A DNA stretch of 44,521 nt from Cupriavidus lacunae (GTDB lineage: Bacteria > Pseudomonadota > Gammaproteobacteria > Burkholderiales > Burkholderiaceae), in NCBI RefSeq assembly GCF_003353055.1, contig NZ_QKWJ01000062.1, positions 1 through 44,521 of the forward strand, given 5' to 3'. The translations under genes were made by a program, and so were the position numbers. Below are positions 8,146 through 16,938 of this stretch, piece by piece. Each line of letters starts with the position of its first letter. The first letter of the stretch is position 1. The notes below the pieces were generated by a model. That model was not told the DNA's origin. It saw only the letters and a list, made by a program, of their open reading frames with translations, and searched no databases.

Positions 8146-8442
8146 CTAGAAGTCCCGAGACGTCAGGACTATGCGGTGGTTTATTGGCACCCTGCGACTC
8201 CTGGCCGCAGCATCTCTGATGCGTTCCCATCCATGCATGAACGACCCGAGAATTACATGGTTCCTACCGGCGGGGATTCTTCCGCCATTCTTCAGTGCAG
8301 TAGCCCTATAAATACGGCTCGCGGCTTCAATAGTCATCGGCACCGTTTTGGGCTTCGCTTGGTTTCCGACTTGTCGTTGGACGCCTTGGTTGTTGCCTGC
8401 GGTCCGACCACGTACTTTCGCCGGTTTTGATGTAGTCGACAT
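8146..8442 (-). CDS. SMP-like small basic protein
   Basis: The 98-residue product has a basic, disordered N-terminus followed by MTIEAASRIYRATALKNGG. This resembles the short 'seed maturation protein'-like repeat found in small proteins on Burkholderiales and rhizobial plasmids and islands. The function of those proteins is unknown. ATG 8442 is preceded on the minus strand by GTGAGG with 5 bases spacing. The remaining C-terminus (GSFMHGWERIRDAAARSRR) is amphipathic. It stands alone. Confidence 0.5.
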   Translation of the reverse strand: MSTTSKPAKVRGRTAGNNQGVQRQVGNQAKPKTVPMTIEAASRIYRATALKNGGRIPAGRNHVILGSFMHGWERIRDAAARSRRVPINHRIVLTSRDF

Positions 8443-8750
8443 GATTGCCTCACTGTTTCGTTGGTTTTTCGTGCGGGCGATGCGTCGCCCTGAACGAAAA
8501 TCTATTCATCAACCGAGGAATCTGAAACCCACATTCGATGGAAAAGTTTTCTTGGTGTCGCCGAGGCTTCAGTATCTCCGTTCCTGGCCTGCGAACCTCC
8601 CCCGTTGCGTAGGGGAAGGTGCCGCGCGCCAAAGGCGTCTAGGGTACGTGGCTGGCTCATGCTGCCGCACAACAAACTAAATGTGAGCACAAACTTACTT
8701 CTCTTGGAATTACCCCAGTACCGTAGAGGCTGCGTTCCGCGGTGCGGAGT
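8443..8750. other. Intergenic stretch, no feature identified
   Basis: Short frames on both strands here have no protein-like composition or ribosome binding sites. I see no hairpin with a T run and no clear repeat. The promoter of the SMP-like gene should lie at the left end. Confidence 0.4.
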
Positions 8751-9413
8751 TCAAAGGAGGGAGCGAATTTCCCAGATGTCAGCATCGGGTACGAAGATGT
8801 ATCCGCCAGGACCGTCCCCGTAGGCTCGCGTTTTCCCCCGGAGCAAGAGCTGTGCTGTCAGTGCGCAGAGCGCGGCATCCACGGCATCAATAGAGGTTAG
8901 AGACCTGGTATCGATGCCCGCATCTTCCAGCAACTTGCGTCGCTGAACGCGCTTCAGCTTGGCAGAGGCGACCTCTTTGCCGAGCAGCGAACAAGTAATA
9001 GCGTGCGGGAACGTCTCGAAGGTGACCCTTCCTCCGAGGTAGAGCTTCTCGGTCAGCAGCGGGTAACTCGGGGCGAAAGTCTGGAAGACCCTCTCCCCGC
9101 TAAACATCCAACCATAGAATCCACTGGTGCTTGCCAGGGCTCGCTCCTGTGTCGGAGTCGAAAAGCAGAATATTCTCTCTCTGGAGAGTTCCTTTTCCGC
9201 AAGCCTCCCCGCCCCATCCAGACTCCAGCGGCATGGTGAGTCGATGCCAACGGCTGCAACGTTGTGCCGAAGACATTGCTGGTACAAGTCGCCCGGATTG
9301 CTGCTCTTCCCGACGCAGTCAATCTCGCGGCCTCGCAAGATGACAAGGTGACATCCCTTCCTTGCGCCTCCGATATCGATGCCGGCAACGGTGCCTGAAG
9401 CATTCGTTTCCAA
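8751..9413 (-). CDS. DUF429 family protein (RNase H-like fold)
   Basis: The 220-residue product begins with the family motif GIDIGGARKGCHLVIL and continues with VGIDSPCRW, RLAEKELSRERI, FSTPT, FETFPHA and a C-terminal SIDAVDAALCALTAQLL followed by GDGPGGYIFVP. The spaced acidic residues (GID, GIDSP, IDAVDA) fit an RNase H-like active site, the predicted fold of DUF429. No reaction is established for the family. The start is TTG at 9413, supported by AGGAGA 6 bases upstream and by the motif lying directly after it. It is convergent with the SMP-like gene's upstream region and divergent from the integrase-like frame. Confidence 0.85.
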   Translation of the reverse strand: METNASGTVAGIDIGGARKGCHLVILRGREIDCVGKSSNPGDLYQQCLRHNVAAVGIDSPCRWSLDGAGRLAEKELSRERIFCFSTPTQERALASTSGFYGWMFSGERVFQTFAPSYPLLTEKLYLGGRVTFETFPHAITCSLLGKEVASAKLKRVQRRKLLEDAGIDTRSLTSIDAVDAALCALTAQLLLRGKTRAYGDGPGGYIFVPDADIWEIRSLL

Positions 9414-9541
9414 TAACGTCTCCTACTCTCGCTGACCAATTTGGCTCGACTACGGTTGTGCTAACGAGGCCGTTGGCGCAGTAGCATAATAACCGGCCTC
9501 TCCGCACTTACTTGGCACGCACACTGACCTGGAGACTTGCC

Positions 9542-10216
9542 ATGCTCCGTCGCACGCCCACCGCAGCAACCGCTCACGCGACGCTTGCCGATGCGCTCCC
9601 CGAACTCTGGTGGGACGGCACGTGGCTCGTGTTGTCCAACCGGCTGCCGCAGCCGGGTCGCGCCCCAGCTTATCTGCATGTGCTGATTGATATCCGAGCG
9701 GGCACGTGCCCAGCGACCGCCATAGACAACGCCCCGCTTGGGGCACGAGTCGGTAACTGGCTCGACGCCGCAGTGAAGGAGCGCCACCGTCCGGTGCGGG
9801 TCTTTACCGACAATCCGCAGACCATTAATTTGGGCACGCTGGCGAGTTGAGGCGCTGCCTACGGCGTGTCGACGATGTGCCATCCCCGCAGTTCTGGCCC
9901 CGCCAGCGTGGGCATGCTGATGCAATCGGTGGTTGACACCGTCGCCTGCTTGCTCCGTGCCAACCCGCTCGGCAAGGATGCTGCTGACCCGTCCCTTGCA
10001 CGCTGGCTTTTGAGGACTGGCGACTGCAGTACAACGATGCTTCGGCCCGCGGGCCAGGAGCGACGCCGGGAAGCCGCGGCCGACGCAGTTAAGGCGCATT
10101 CCGCGCTAGCCAGAAATCGACGTCCGCCTGGCGCCAGCGAAGTGGAAAATTGGGGCCAAGATGCGCAGGTGGTGGCAAAGAATGCGACTTGGTTTTCGCG
10201 CGGCGAAGAATGGTGA
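9542..10216 (+). pseudogene. DDE-integrase-like ORF interrupted by an in-frame TGA
   Basis: Two consecutive frames share one reading frame and are separated only by TGA 9848-9850. The first (102 residues from ATG 9542, with ctggag 9 bases upstream) has YLHVLIDIRAGTCPATAID and VRVFTDNPQT. These resemble the first two acidic motifs of integrase/transposase cores (xxDxxSR and xxDNG). Reading through the stop gives LGTLAS-stop-GAAYGVSTMCHPRSSGPASVGML, where the alignment continues: the hydrophobic segment, then a P-x-x-S-G loop. The expected third acidic residue is not seen. A TGG-to-TGA change would explain the stop. Downstream residues to 10216 overlap the AlpA-like gene and may not be real. 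The family assignment is tentative. Confidence 0.4.
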
Positions 10217-10283
10217 CCGGGGTGACCTTGAAGATGGCGGCAAGGTCGTGGGCGTCGAGGTAGTCGGCTGGCGGCAGGTTCAT
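10089..10283 (-). CDS. AlpA/excisionase-like DNA-binding protein
   Basis: The 64-residue product is a compact helix-turn-helix protein: YLDAHDLAAIFKVTPVTILRRAKTK, a proline-rich wing, then LRWRQADVDFWLARNAP. This is the layout of AlpA/MerR-like excisionases, with an N-terminal recognition helix and a terminal W-x-x-x-D-V-x-x-W-L. Such proteins bind attachment sites or promoters in mobile elements. ATG 10283 has a weak upstream purine stretch. No integrase or attachment repeat is visible beside it. It lies at the border between accessory DNA and the flagellar cluster. Confidence 0.55.
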   Translation of the reverse strand: MNLPPADYLDAHDLAAIFKVTPVTILRRAKTKSHSLPPPAHLGPNFPLRWRQADVDFWLARNAP

Positions 10284-10617
10284 AACCTGTATAGCAACCT
10301 CTTTCCCGAAGCAAGTCAGGAATTTACACGCGAGCCAAACTGCTAAATTTAAAACCGACTATTTGTACTGTTTAGCTGATACCAGCTTCCGGAGACCGCC
10401 ACTCCATAAAGTTAGTAATCACCAACCAATATCTTCGACCCAAAAACCGCGGGTGGTGCTCCGGAACGTCCAGTGCGCATCATCGCAAAAATATAGCTGC
10501 AAGCCTTGCTGGACAAGGGATGCAGCCGGATTGAGTTGTGCTGGGCAGCTATTTATTTGTGGCTTTCGCAGTTATGTATTTTTCATTGCCACATGAATGG
10601 CCCATCACCCAAGCGCA
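10284..10617. other. AT-richer intergenic boundary before flgL
   Basis: No supported gene. The stretch is clearly lower in GC than the flagellar genes to its right and marks the change of composition. I see no strong terminator for flgL; the bases after its stop form only a weak hairpin. Confidence 0.4.
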
Positions 10618-11844
10618 TCACCCCAAATACTTAAACAAATTCAGCCCCTGAATCTGCATAAACGACTGCTGCGCCCCTTGCAGCGCCGTCTGCCGCTGGT
10701 AGTAATCGGTAATCGCGGAAGCGTAATCCAGGTCCTGCAGGCCCGAAAGCGTCTGCGAGTAAGTCAGGTCACGATTGGTACCGACGGTATTGAGCGAATC
10801 CAGTTCCTGCATGCGCGAGCCGACCGATGCGCGTACCGTCAGCACGTTGTCCAGCGAGTTGGCGAACTGGCGGATGCCGGTGGCGACGGTGTTGCTCAGG
10901 TTGGCGCGATCGGTGTCGGTGGCAAGCGGAGCATTGAGTGCGTTGATGACCGACTTCAGGTTGGAGAACATGTCGGTGCCGGCCTGCTTTGCCGGCTCGA
11001 CGCTGATGGTGTCGCCATTCTGGGGCGTGCCGCTGACCGTAAAGCTGACGCCCGCCACCTGGATCTGCGATGGCGAGCCAAAGTTGACCGCACCGCCGAC
11101 CGGCGTTGCCGGCGTGGTGCTCTCGTCGGTGATGGTGTACTGCATCGTACCGGCGCCATTGGCCTGGAACGTCAGCTTCAGCGGCTTGCCGTAGAGCGGA
11201 TCGGTCGGATCGGTTGTCGATACCTGGCCGTAGGTCGCGGTGCCGGTATTGGTGCTGCTGCCCTTGAGCACGTAGCCCGAGGAGCTCTGCACGCTCTGGA
11301 ATATGTCGCGGCCGTTGTCGCCGCCGGCCATTTGCCGGGACACGTCCACCTGCATCATCTGGTGGCCGGTATCGCCCAGGTAAGACACACCGCCCGCGTT
11401 TTCCGAGAAAGGCGCCGAGCCGGTCTGCGTGCCGCCGAACAGGTACTGGCCGTTGCCGTCGTCGGAGTTGGCCAGGCCCAGCAGCTGGTCGTACAGGCCC
11501 TTCAGCGCGGTGGCGACCGAGGCGCGGTCGCTGTCGCTCATGGTGCCGTTGCCGGCCTGGACCAGCAGCGTCTGGATATTCTGCGTGACAGTGGTAACGG
11601 ACTGCAGCGCGTTTTCTTCGGTGGACAGCGCATTGTTGGTCTGCTTGCGCGACGTGGCGTACTGGCCGTTGACGGCCTGCGCCTGCGAAACGCCCAGCGC
11701 GCGCGTGGCGGCGACCGGGTCGTCGGACGGGGTCAGTATGCTGCGGCCCGTGCCGAGCTGTTGCTGGATGTGCAGCAGGGAGCCCTGCTGGAGGTTCATC
11801 GAGGCCAGGCCTTGCTGGTACAGGGTTGAGCTTGCGACGCGCAT
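10618..11844 (-). CDS. flgL: Flagellar hook-filament junction protein FlgL (HAP3)
   Basis: The 408-residue product starts MRVASSTLYQQGLASMNLQQ, the flagellin-like D0 helix, and ends with the matching C-terminal helix (YYQRQTALQGAQQSFMQIQGL). N-terminal LGTGRSILTPSDDPVAATRAL is the conserved flagellin/FlgL signature. The central third is variable. FlgL caps the hook and connects FlgK to the first flagellin ring. It is exported through the flagellar type III system, with FlgN as the known chaperone. It lies 36 bases after flgK and is probably transcribed with it from the sigma-28-like promoter upstream of flgK. Confidence 0.96.
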   Translation of the reverse strand: MRVASSTLYQQGLASMNLQQGSLLHIQQQLGTGRSILTPSDDPVAATRALGVSQAQAVNGQYATSRKQTNNALSTEENALQSVTTVTQNIQTLLVQAGNGTMSDSDRASVATALKGLYDQLLGLANSDDGNGQYLFGGTQTGSAPFSENAGGVSYLGDTGHQMMQVDVSRQMAGGDNGRDIFQSVQSSSGYVLKGSSTNTGTATYGQVSTTDPTDPLYGKPLKLTFQANGAGTMQYTITDESTTPATPVGGAVNFGSPSQIQVAGVSFTVSGTPQNGDTISVEPAKQAGTDMFSNLKSVINALNAPLATDTDRANLSNTVATGIRQFANSLDNVLTVRASVGSRMQELDSLNTVGTNRDLTYSQTLSGLQDLDYASAITDYYQRQTALQGAQQSFMQIQGLNLFKYLG

Positions 11845-11880
11845 TTCGTATTCCCTCTCAGTTCTGTTGGCTGGCGGCGC

Positions 11881-13803
11881 TTACCTGCCGATGCCGATGA
11901 TCGTGTCGAACAGCGTGGTGGCGGTCTGGATGACGCGGGCATTGGCCTGGTAGAGCTGCTGGAACTTCAGCATGGAAACCGTTTCCTCATCCATGTTTAC
12001 GCCAGACACCGACTGCTGGGCGGTCTTGATCTGCGTGGTGATGCTGTCCTGCGAGGTCGAGGCAATCTTGATTGACTTGGCGCGGGTGCCGACATCGTTC
12101 ACCAGCTGGGCATAGGCATCGCTGTAGCTCGACACGCCGCCAATGGTCTTGGCCGTCTGCAGCTTGGCCAGTGCCAGCGCATTGCCGTTGTTGGAGACCG
12201 CACCGGCATTGCTTGACAGCGTGAACGAATCGCCCGTACTGGGCGTGCCGCCGAAACTGAACGTCAGGCCGTTGATGGTGTAGTCGGTGTTACCGCCGTT
12301 CGGCACGCCCACGGGCGCGGGCACCAGCGCTGCGCCGGTCGAATCGGTGAAGTCATACCCCGCACCGTTGTACTTGGCCGTGATCTTCCCTGCCGGCAGG
12401 CTGAAGCCTGGCGCAACTTTGCTGAGCGAAGCCGTGCCGCTGCCGGTGTTGGCAGCCGCGGCATCGGCGCGCGCCGGCGATGCCGCCGCCACCTTGGCCG
12501 GATCGGAGATCGCCATGTCGAAGCCGGTCGCGGCATTGCGGGTCGGCTGGATCATGAACGAGTCGTTGGCGCCCATCGCGGCATTGATCTGCACGTTGAA
12601 GCCGTCCGCGCTGAAGCTCAGCGGATAGGTGGCGCCCGCAGCCGGCACGGCGGCGGTGACCTGCTGGTTGTCGGACAGGCGCGTCAGCGTGTAGTTGGTG
12701 CCGTCGAAGTGCAGCGAATAATCGCTGGTGGTCAGCGCCGACGTATTGGTGATGCTGGCGGTCGCAACCGTGGTCTTGACGCTGTTGTTGGCATTGGGCA
12801 GCACGGTCGCGGTGCCCAGCTGGAACATGTCGGTGCCGATGGCGCCGTTCAGGTCCACGCCCAGCTTGTGCTGGTCGTTGAAGGTCTGCCCGATCACCAG
12901 CGAGAGCCGGCCGATCGCGCTTTGCGCGGCATCGAGCGTCTCGGAGCGGAACTGGAGCAGGCCGCCCAGCGAGCCGCCCGCGATGGCGCCGGCTTCGCTC
13001 TCGAAGACGCCGCCGTTGGCCAGCGTGTAGGCAACCGCGGTACGGTTCGGATCGGCGGCCGAGGGCACGGCCTTCAGGTCGTACGAGTCGCTGCCCATCA
13101 CCAGCGGCTGGCCATTGCCGACGAACACGTTGTACGTGCCGCCGTCCTGCACCACCACCTTGGCGCCCACCAGCTTGGTCAGCTCGGCCACGGCCTGGTC
13201 GCGCTGGTCCAGCAGGTCATTGGGCGGCTGGCCGCCCGACGCGGCCTTGAGCTTGGTGATTTCCTGGTTCAGGTTGGCGATCTGCTTGGTATAGGCATTG
13301 ACCTGGGTGACGGCCGTGCCGACCTGTTCATTGACGCCCGATTGCAGCTGCTTGAAGTAGTTGCTGGCCGAACGGACCTGGCCCACCAGCGCTTGTCCGG
13401 CGGACAGCATGCCCTGGCGCGCAGCCGGGTCGGCCGGGGTATCGGCAACCGCCTGCACGGCGGCAAAGAACTTCTGCATCAGCGGCGCCAGCCCGCCCTT
13501 CTGGTCGGCCAGCAGGTTGTCGATCTGGCTGATCTGGTCGGAGTACGTCGACAGCGCCGAGCTGGCCGAGGTCGCGCCACGCAACTGCCCAGTCAGGAAC
13601 TCGTCATAGACGCGGATCACCGTGGTCGTGTTCGAGCCGTAGCCAAAGAAGCCCTGGCTGGTGTACTGGCCGCCGGCCGACGCCACGATGGTGTTCTGGC
13701 GCGAATAGCCTTCGGTCGCCGAATTGGCGAAGTTGTGGCCCGTCGTCGTCAGCGCGTTCTGCGCGGTGTTCAGGCCGGAAAGGCCAATACTGAAGAGAGA
13801 CAT
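11881..13803 (-). CDS. flgK: Flagellar hook-filament junction protein FlgK (HAP1)
   Basis: The 640-residue product has the rod/hook N-terminal motif MSLFSIGLSGLNTAQNALTT plus GHNFANSATEGYSRQ, a long central region, and the C-terminal helix VSGVNMDEETVSMLKFQQLY leading to the end. It is longer than the enteric homologue (about 550 residues) because of extra central domains (about 330-520). FlgK binds the hook tip and FlgL. It is separated from flgJ by 222 bases that hold a sigma-28-like promoter and a strong hairpin, so flgKL is a late transcription unit distinct from flgB-J. Confidence 0.96.
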   Translation of the reverse strand: MSLFSIGLSGLNTAQNALTTTGHNFANSATEGYSRQNTIVASAGGQYTSQGFFGYGSNTTTVIRVYDEFLTGQLRGATSASSALSTYSDQISQIDNLLADQKGGLAPLMQKFFAAVQAVADTPADPAARQGMLSAGQALVGQVRSASNYFKQLQSGVNEQVGTAVTQVNAYTKQIANLNQEITKLKAASGGQPPNDLLDQRDQAVAELTKLVGAKVVVQDGGTYNVFVGNGQPLVMGSDSYDLKAVPSAADPNRTAVAYTLANGGVFESEAGAIAGGSLGGLLQFRSETLDAAQSAIGRLSLVIGQTFNDQHKLGVDLNGAIGTDMFQLGTATVLPNANNSVKTTVATASITNTSALTTSDYSLHFDGTNYTLTRLSDNQQVTAAVPAAGATYPLSFSADGFNVQINAAMGANDSFMIQPTRNAATGFDMAISDPAKVAAASPARADAAAANTGSGTASLSKVAPGFSLPAGKITAKYNGAGYDFTDSTGAALVPAPVGVPNGGNTDYTINGLTFSFGGTPSTGDSFTLSSNAGAVSNNGNALALAKLQTAKTIGGVSSYSDAYAQLVNDVGTRAKSIKIASTSQDSITTQIKTAQQSVSGVNMDEETVSMLKFQQLYQANARVIQTATTLFDTIIGIGR

Positions 13804-13865
13804 GGTGCTCTGACCCCGGATTTGTAGGACTGCCGCGGCGTGGGCCGGCGGTGTGGATGTGGAAG

Positions 13866-13893
13866 ATATCGGCTGATTGGGGGCGGGACTTTA
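13866..13893 (-). promoter_or_regulatory. Candidate sigma-28 (FliA) promoter of flgKL
   Basis: On the minus strand TAAAGTCC (13893-13886) is followed after 12 bases by GCCGATAT (13873-13866). The FliA consensus is TAAAGTTT-N11-GCCGATAA; this has 13 or 14 of 16 positions depending on how T/A ends are counted, with spacing one base longer. It lies 62 bases before the flgK start, where a late-gene promoter is expected because FlgK and FlgL are late products. Confidence 0.65.
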
Positions 13894-13944
13894 GGCCGGA
13901 AAATGGATTCAAACGCACTGTCGCCCGCTGCGCGGCGGTTTTCT

Positions 13945-13971
13945 CCCCTCTCCCGCCGGGCGGGAGAGGGG
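13945..13971. repeat. REP-like palindrome between flgJ and flgK
   Basis: CCCCTCTCCCGCC (13945-13957) folds back on GGCGGGAGAGGGG (13959-13971) into an almost perfect stem of 12 to 13 base pairs with a minimal loop. No T run follows on either side. The CTCTCCCGC-GCGGGAGAG form is that of repetitive extragenic palindromes in many proteobacteria. It may also end or stabilise the flgB-J transcript. Confidence 0.5.
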
Positions 13972-14025
13972 TGCCGGGTTCATGCGGTGTCAGCTACGGC
14001 TGGCGCCAGGGCTACACCCCTGCCC

Positions 14026-15069
14026 TCAGGCCGCCACCTTCTTCATGATCTTCACCAGCTTGTGCCCGTATGCCGGATCGGTCGCATAGCCCGCGCGCTG
14101 CAGGCCGTGCGCCGCTTCTTCGGCGGACGCCGCACTGACCACGCCCGCATAGCGCGGGTTGGTCGTCAGCAAGCGCGCATAGTCGGCACAGGCCTCGTCG
14201 TACGAGCCATAGGCGCGGAACTTCGCCCGCACCTTCTGCGGCTGGCCGTCGATGTATTCGGTGGTGGTGATCTCCGCGACGCGGCCCTTCCAGTTCGGGC
14301 CGGCCTTGATGCCGAAGACGTTGAACGTGGTTGAGCCGTCGGCGTGCGCGATCTCGCGCTGGCCCCAGCCGGACTCCAGCGCGGCCTGCCCGACGATCAG
14401 CCGGGCCGGCACGCCGCTGGCGCGCGCGGCGGCTTCAGCGGGCCCGGCCATGCGCGCGACAAAGGCGCTGACGTGAGCCGGTGCGTCGTCCGGCAACCGT
14501 CCCAGCCTGTCGTCACCCTGACCACGGTCCGCGTACGACTGCGGCTGGTACTGCCGCAGGCCGGCAGTGGGATTCCAGTGCTGCCCCGGCACCATGGTGC
14601 CGATGGCGGCCAGGTCGGCCAGCTCGCTGCCGTCGGCAGGCGTGGCAGCGGCACCGCGGCTGTCGAGCAGCCTTGCCATCTCGGCATCCGCGGCCTTGCC
14701 GGATTCGGCCGGGCTCATGGCATTCATGCCAGGCGGCATTGCCGTGCCCGTGGCGCGCGCCAGCTGGCGCACCATGACATCTGCCAGGCCGATCCCGCGC
14801 GACGACATCTGCTGCGCCAGCTGCTGGTCCATCATCGACATGTAGAGCTTGCTCTGCTCATTGTCGAACAGGCCGTCTTGCGGCGTGGCATCGCGCATGC
14901 TCTTGAGCACCATCTGCGTGAACACCGCCTCGAACTGCCTGGCGGCGGCCTGCAGCGTATTGGCGTCGGCGCCGCTGCGCGCGCTGTGCTTGAGCGCCTC
15001 GAAGCCCTGCGTGTCCAGCGCAAAGCGCTGGGTCAGGTCGGCACCTTGCGGCGGTAGTGCGGCGTTCAT
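14026..15069 (-). CDS. flgJ: Flagellar rod cap and muramidase FlgJ
   Basis: The 347-residue product has two domains. The N-terminal rod-scaffold part (about 1-110) includes AARQFEAVFTQMVLKSMRDA and YMSMMDQQLAQQMSSRGIG. The C-terminal part (about 190-347) is a peptidoglycan hydrolase: IVGQAALESGWGQRE holds the catalytic glutamate, followed by NVFGIKAGPNWKG and the conserved YDEACADYARLL. FlgJ caps the growing rod and opens the periplasmic wall. The dual-domain form is normal for beta- and gammaproteobacteria. It starts 2 bases after flgI and closes the flgB-J series. Confidence 0.96.
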   Translation of the reverse strand: MNAALPPQGADLTQRFALDTQGFEALKHSARSGADANTLQAAARQFEAVFTQMVLKSMRDATPQDGLFDNEQSKLYMSMMDQQLAQQMSSRGIGLADVMVRQLARATGTAMPPGMNAMSPAESGKAADAEMARLLDSRGAAATPADGSELADLAAIGTMVPGQHWNPTAGLRQYQPQSYADRGQGDDRLGRLPDDAPAHVSAFVARMAGPAEAAARASGVPARLIVGQAALESGWGQREIAHADGSTTFNVFGIKAGPNWKGRVAEITTTEYIDGQPQKVRAKFRAYGSYDEACADYARLLTTNPRYAGVVSAASAEEAAHGLQRAGYATDPAYGHKLVKIMKKVAA

Positions 15070-15071
15070 GC

Positions 15072-16217
15072 TCAGATCACTTCCAGCTCGGCGCGCAGCG
15101 CTCCGGCCGCGCGCATGGCTTCCAGGATGGTCTGCAGGTCGGCCGGGGTGGCGCCCAGCGCGTTCAGGCCCTTGACCACGGCGGCCAGCGAGGCGCCCGC
15201 CTTGACGATCTGCAGCGAGCCGCCCTGCTGCTTCATGTCGATCTGCGACACCGGCGCCACCACGGTCTGCCCGCCGCTGAACGGCGCGGGCTGGCTGATC
15301 ACGGGTTGCGTGTTGATCACCACCGACAGGTTGCCGTGCGCCACCGCGCAGTCTTCCACGGTCACCGCCTGGTTCATCACGATGGAACCGGTGCGGGCGT
15401 TCAGGATCACCTTGGCGGCGGCCTTGGCCGGGGTCACGTCGATATTCTCGATGCGAGCCAGGAAGCCCACCCGCGCCGCCGCCGATGCCGGCGCGCGCAC
15501 CTGCACCACGCGGCCGTCCAGCGCCGCCGCGACGCCGCCGCCCATGGAGCGGTTGATGGCCTCCACCACGCGCTCGGCGGTGCCGAAGTCCGTGTCCTTC
15601 AGTTCCAGGTTGAGCACGCCGCCATCGGGCTGGAACGGCGCCACCGCGCGCTCCACGATGGCGCCATTGGCAATGCGGCCCACCGCCAGCTGGTTGATCT
15701 GCACCTTGCTGCCGTTGGCCGACGCGCCCGCGCCGCCCACCAGCATATTGCCCTGGGCGATGGCGTAGACCTGGCCGTCGGCACCCTTGAGCGGGGTCAT
15801 CAGCAGCGTGCCGCCGCGCAGGCTCTTGGCATTGCCCATCGACGAGACCACGATGTCGAGCTGGCTGCCGGGTTGCGCGAACGCGGGCAGCGACGCGGTC
15901 ACCATCACCGCCGCCACGTTCTTGAGCTGCATGTTCTTGCCGGCCGGCAGCGTGATCCCCAGTTGCGAGAGCATGTTGGTCAGGCTCTGCGTGGTGAACG
16001 GCGTCTGCATGGTCTGGTCGCCGGTGTTGTCCAGGCCAACCACCAGGCCGTAGCCCACCAGCGGGTTCTCGCGCACGCCCTGGAAGGTGGCCAGGTTCTT
16101 CAGGCGTTCGGCCTTGGCGACGGTGGCAAAGGCGCCAAAGGCCACGCCAAGCGCCAGGCCGATCACGCTCAGGCGCAGCAGGCGGGACAGGAAACGGGCG
16201 AGCATGGGAGCAGACAT
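15072..16217 (-). CDS. flgI: Flagellar P-ring protein FlgI
   Basis: After a signal peptide (VIGLALGVAFGAFATVAKA) the mature protein begins ERLKNLATFQGVRENPLVGYGLVVGLDNTGD, the family hallmark. NMQLKNVAAVMVTA and the C-terminal PADLQTILEAMRAAGAL are also typical. FlgI assembles the P-ring around the rod in the peptidoglycan layer. The frame extends to 16241, overlapping the flgH stop. I chose ATG 16217, just after that stop, because it gives a normal signal peptide; ATG 16205 is an alternative. None has a strong ribosome binding site, so coupling to flgH translation is likely. Confidence 0.95.
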   Translation of the reverse strand: MSAPMLARFLSRLLRLSVIGLALGVAFGAFATVAKAERLKNLATFQGVRENPLVGYGLVVGLDNTGDQTMQTPFTTQSLTNMLSQLGITLPAGKNMQLKNVAAVMVTASLPAFAQPGSQLDIVVSSMGNAKSLRGGTLLMTPLKGADGQVYAIAQGNMLVGGAGASANGSKVQINQLAVGRIANGAIVERAVAPFQPDGGVLNLELKDTDFGTAERVVEAINRSMGGGVAAALDGRVVQVRAPASAAARVGFLARIENIDVTPAKAAAKVILNARTGSIVMNQAVTVEDCAVAHGNLSVVINTQPVISQPAPFSGGQTVVAPVSQIDMKQQGGSLQIVKAGASLAAVVKGLNALGATPADLQTILEAMRAAGALRAELEVI

Positions 16218-16224
16218 GGCGCGG

Positions 16225-16938
16225 TCAGAACGGAGAAACATTGAGGAAGAAGCGCTGCAGCCAGCCCATGTTCTGCGCTTCGTCGATCACGCCCTTGGCG
16301 GTGTATTCGATGCGCGCGTCGGCCACCTGCGTCGACAGCACGGCGTTGTCGCCGGTGATCGTGCGCGGGTTGACCACGCCGGAGAAGCGGATGAACTCGG
16401 CCCCCTGGTTGATGGCCATCTGCTTTTCGCCGGAGACCACCAGGTTGCCGTTGGTCAGCACCTCCAGCACCGTGACGGTGATGGTGCCGTTGAAGGTGTT
16501 GGCCGCGCTGGCGCCGCCGCTGGCCTTCATGGTGTTGGCGCCGTTGATGTTGGCGTTCTGGCTGCTGCCGAACAGGCCACCGAGCGCGCGCGGCACGGCA
16601 TCGAACGCCAGCGCGGCGTTGCCGGTGCGGCTGGTGTTGGTGCCGGAATTCTTGGTGGCGTTGACGTTCTCAGTGATCAGGATCGTCAGGATGTCGCCCA
16701 CATTGCGCGGACGCCGGTCCTCGAACAGCGGGTTGCCGGCGTACGACGACTGGTAGATCGAGCCCGAGGCCGGGCCCATCGGCCGCGGCTCCGCGCGCGC
16801 GGTGGTGGGCAGTTGCACCAGCGGCTCGCGCGGCACCAGCGCGCAGCCGCCGCTGGCCAGCACGGCAAGGCCAGCCAGGCAATGCAGCGCGAGCGCCCCG
16901 AAGCGGGACAGCGAGGCGGCCATGTTCACTTCGTTCAT
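16225..16938 (-). CDS. flgH: Flagellar L-ring lipoprotein FlgH
   Basis: The 237-residue product has a lipoprotein-type signal ending LAVLASGGC (C32), then GSIYQ, RPRNVGDILTILITENVNATKNS and the C-terminal ARIEYTAKGVIDEAQNMGWLQRFFLNVSPF, all standard for FlgH. It forms the L-ring in the outer membrane. The -3 to -1 residues before the cysteine (SGG) are slightly unusual for a lipobox. ATG 16938 overlaps the flgG stop by four bases (ATGA), which supports this start and translational coupling. Confidence 0.95.
   Translation of the reverse strand: MNEVNMAASLSRFGALALHCLAGLAVLASGGCALVPREPLVQLPTTARAEPRPMGPASGSIYQSSYAGNPLFEDRRPRNVGDILTILITENVNATKNSGTNTSRTGNAALAFDAVPRALGGLFGSSQNANINGANTMKASGGASAANTFNGTITVTVLEVLTNGNLVVSGEKQMAINQGAEFIRFSGVVNPRTITGDNAVLSTQVADARIEYTAKGVIDEAQNMGWLQRFFLNVSPF

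Noticed and set aside
12709..13827. Plus-strand open frame of 372 codons antisense to flgK
   Set aside because: Antisense shadow; no ribosome binding site or protein-like composition.
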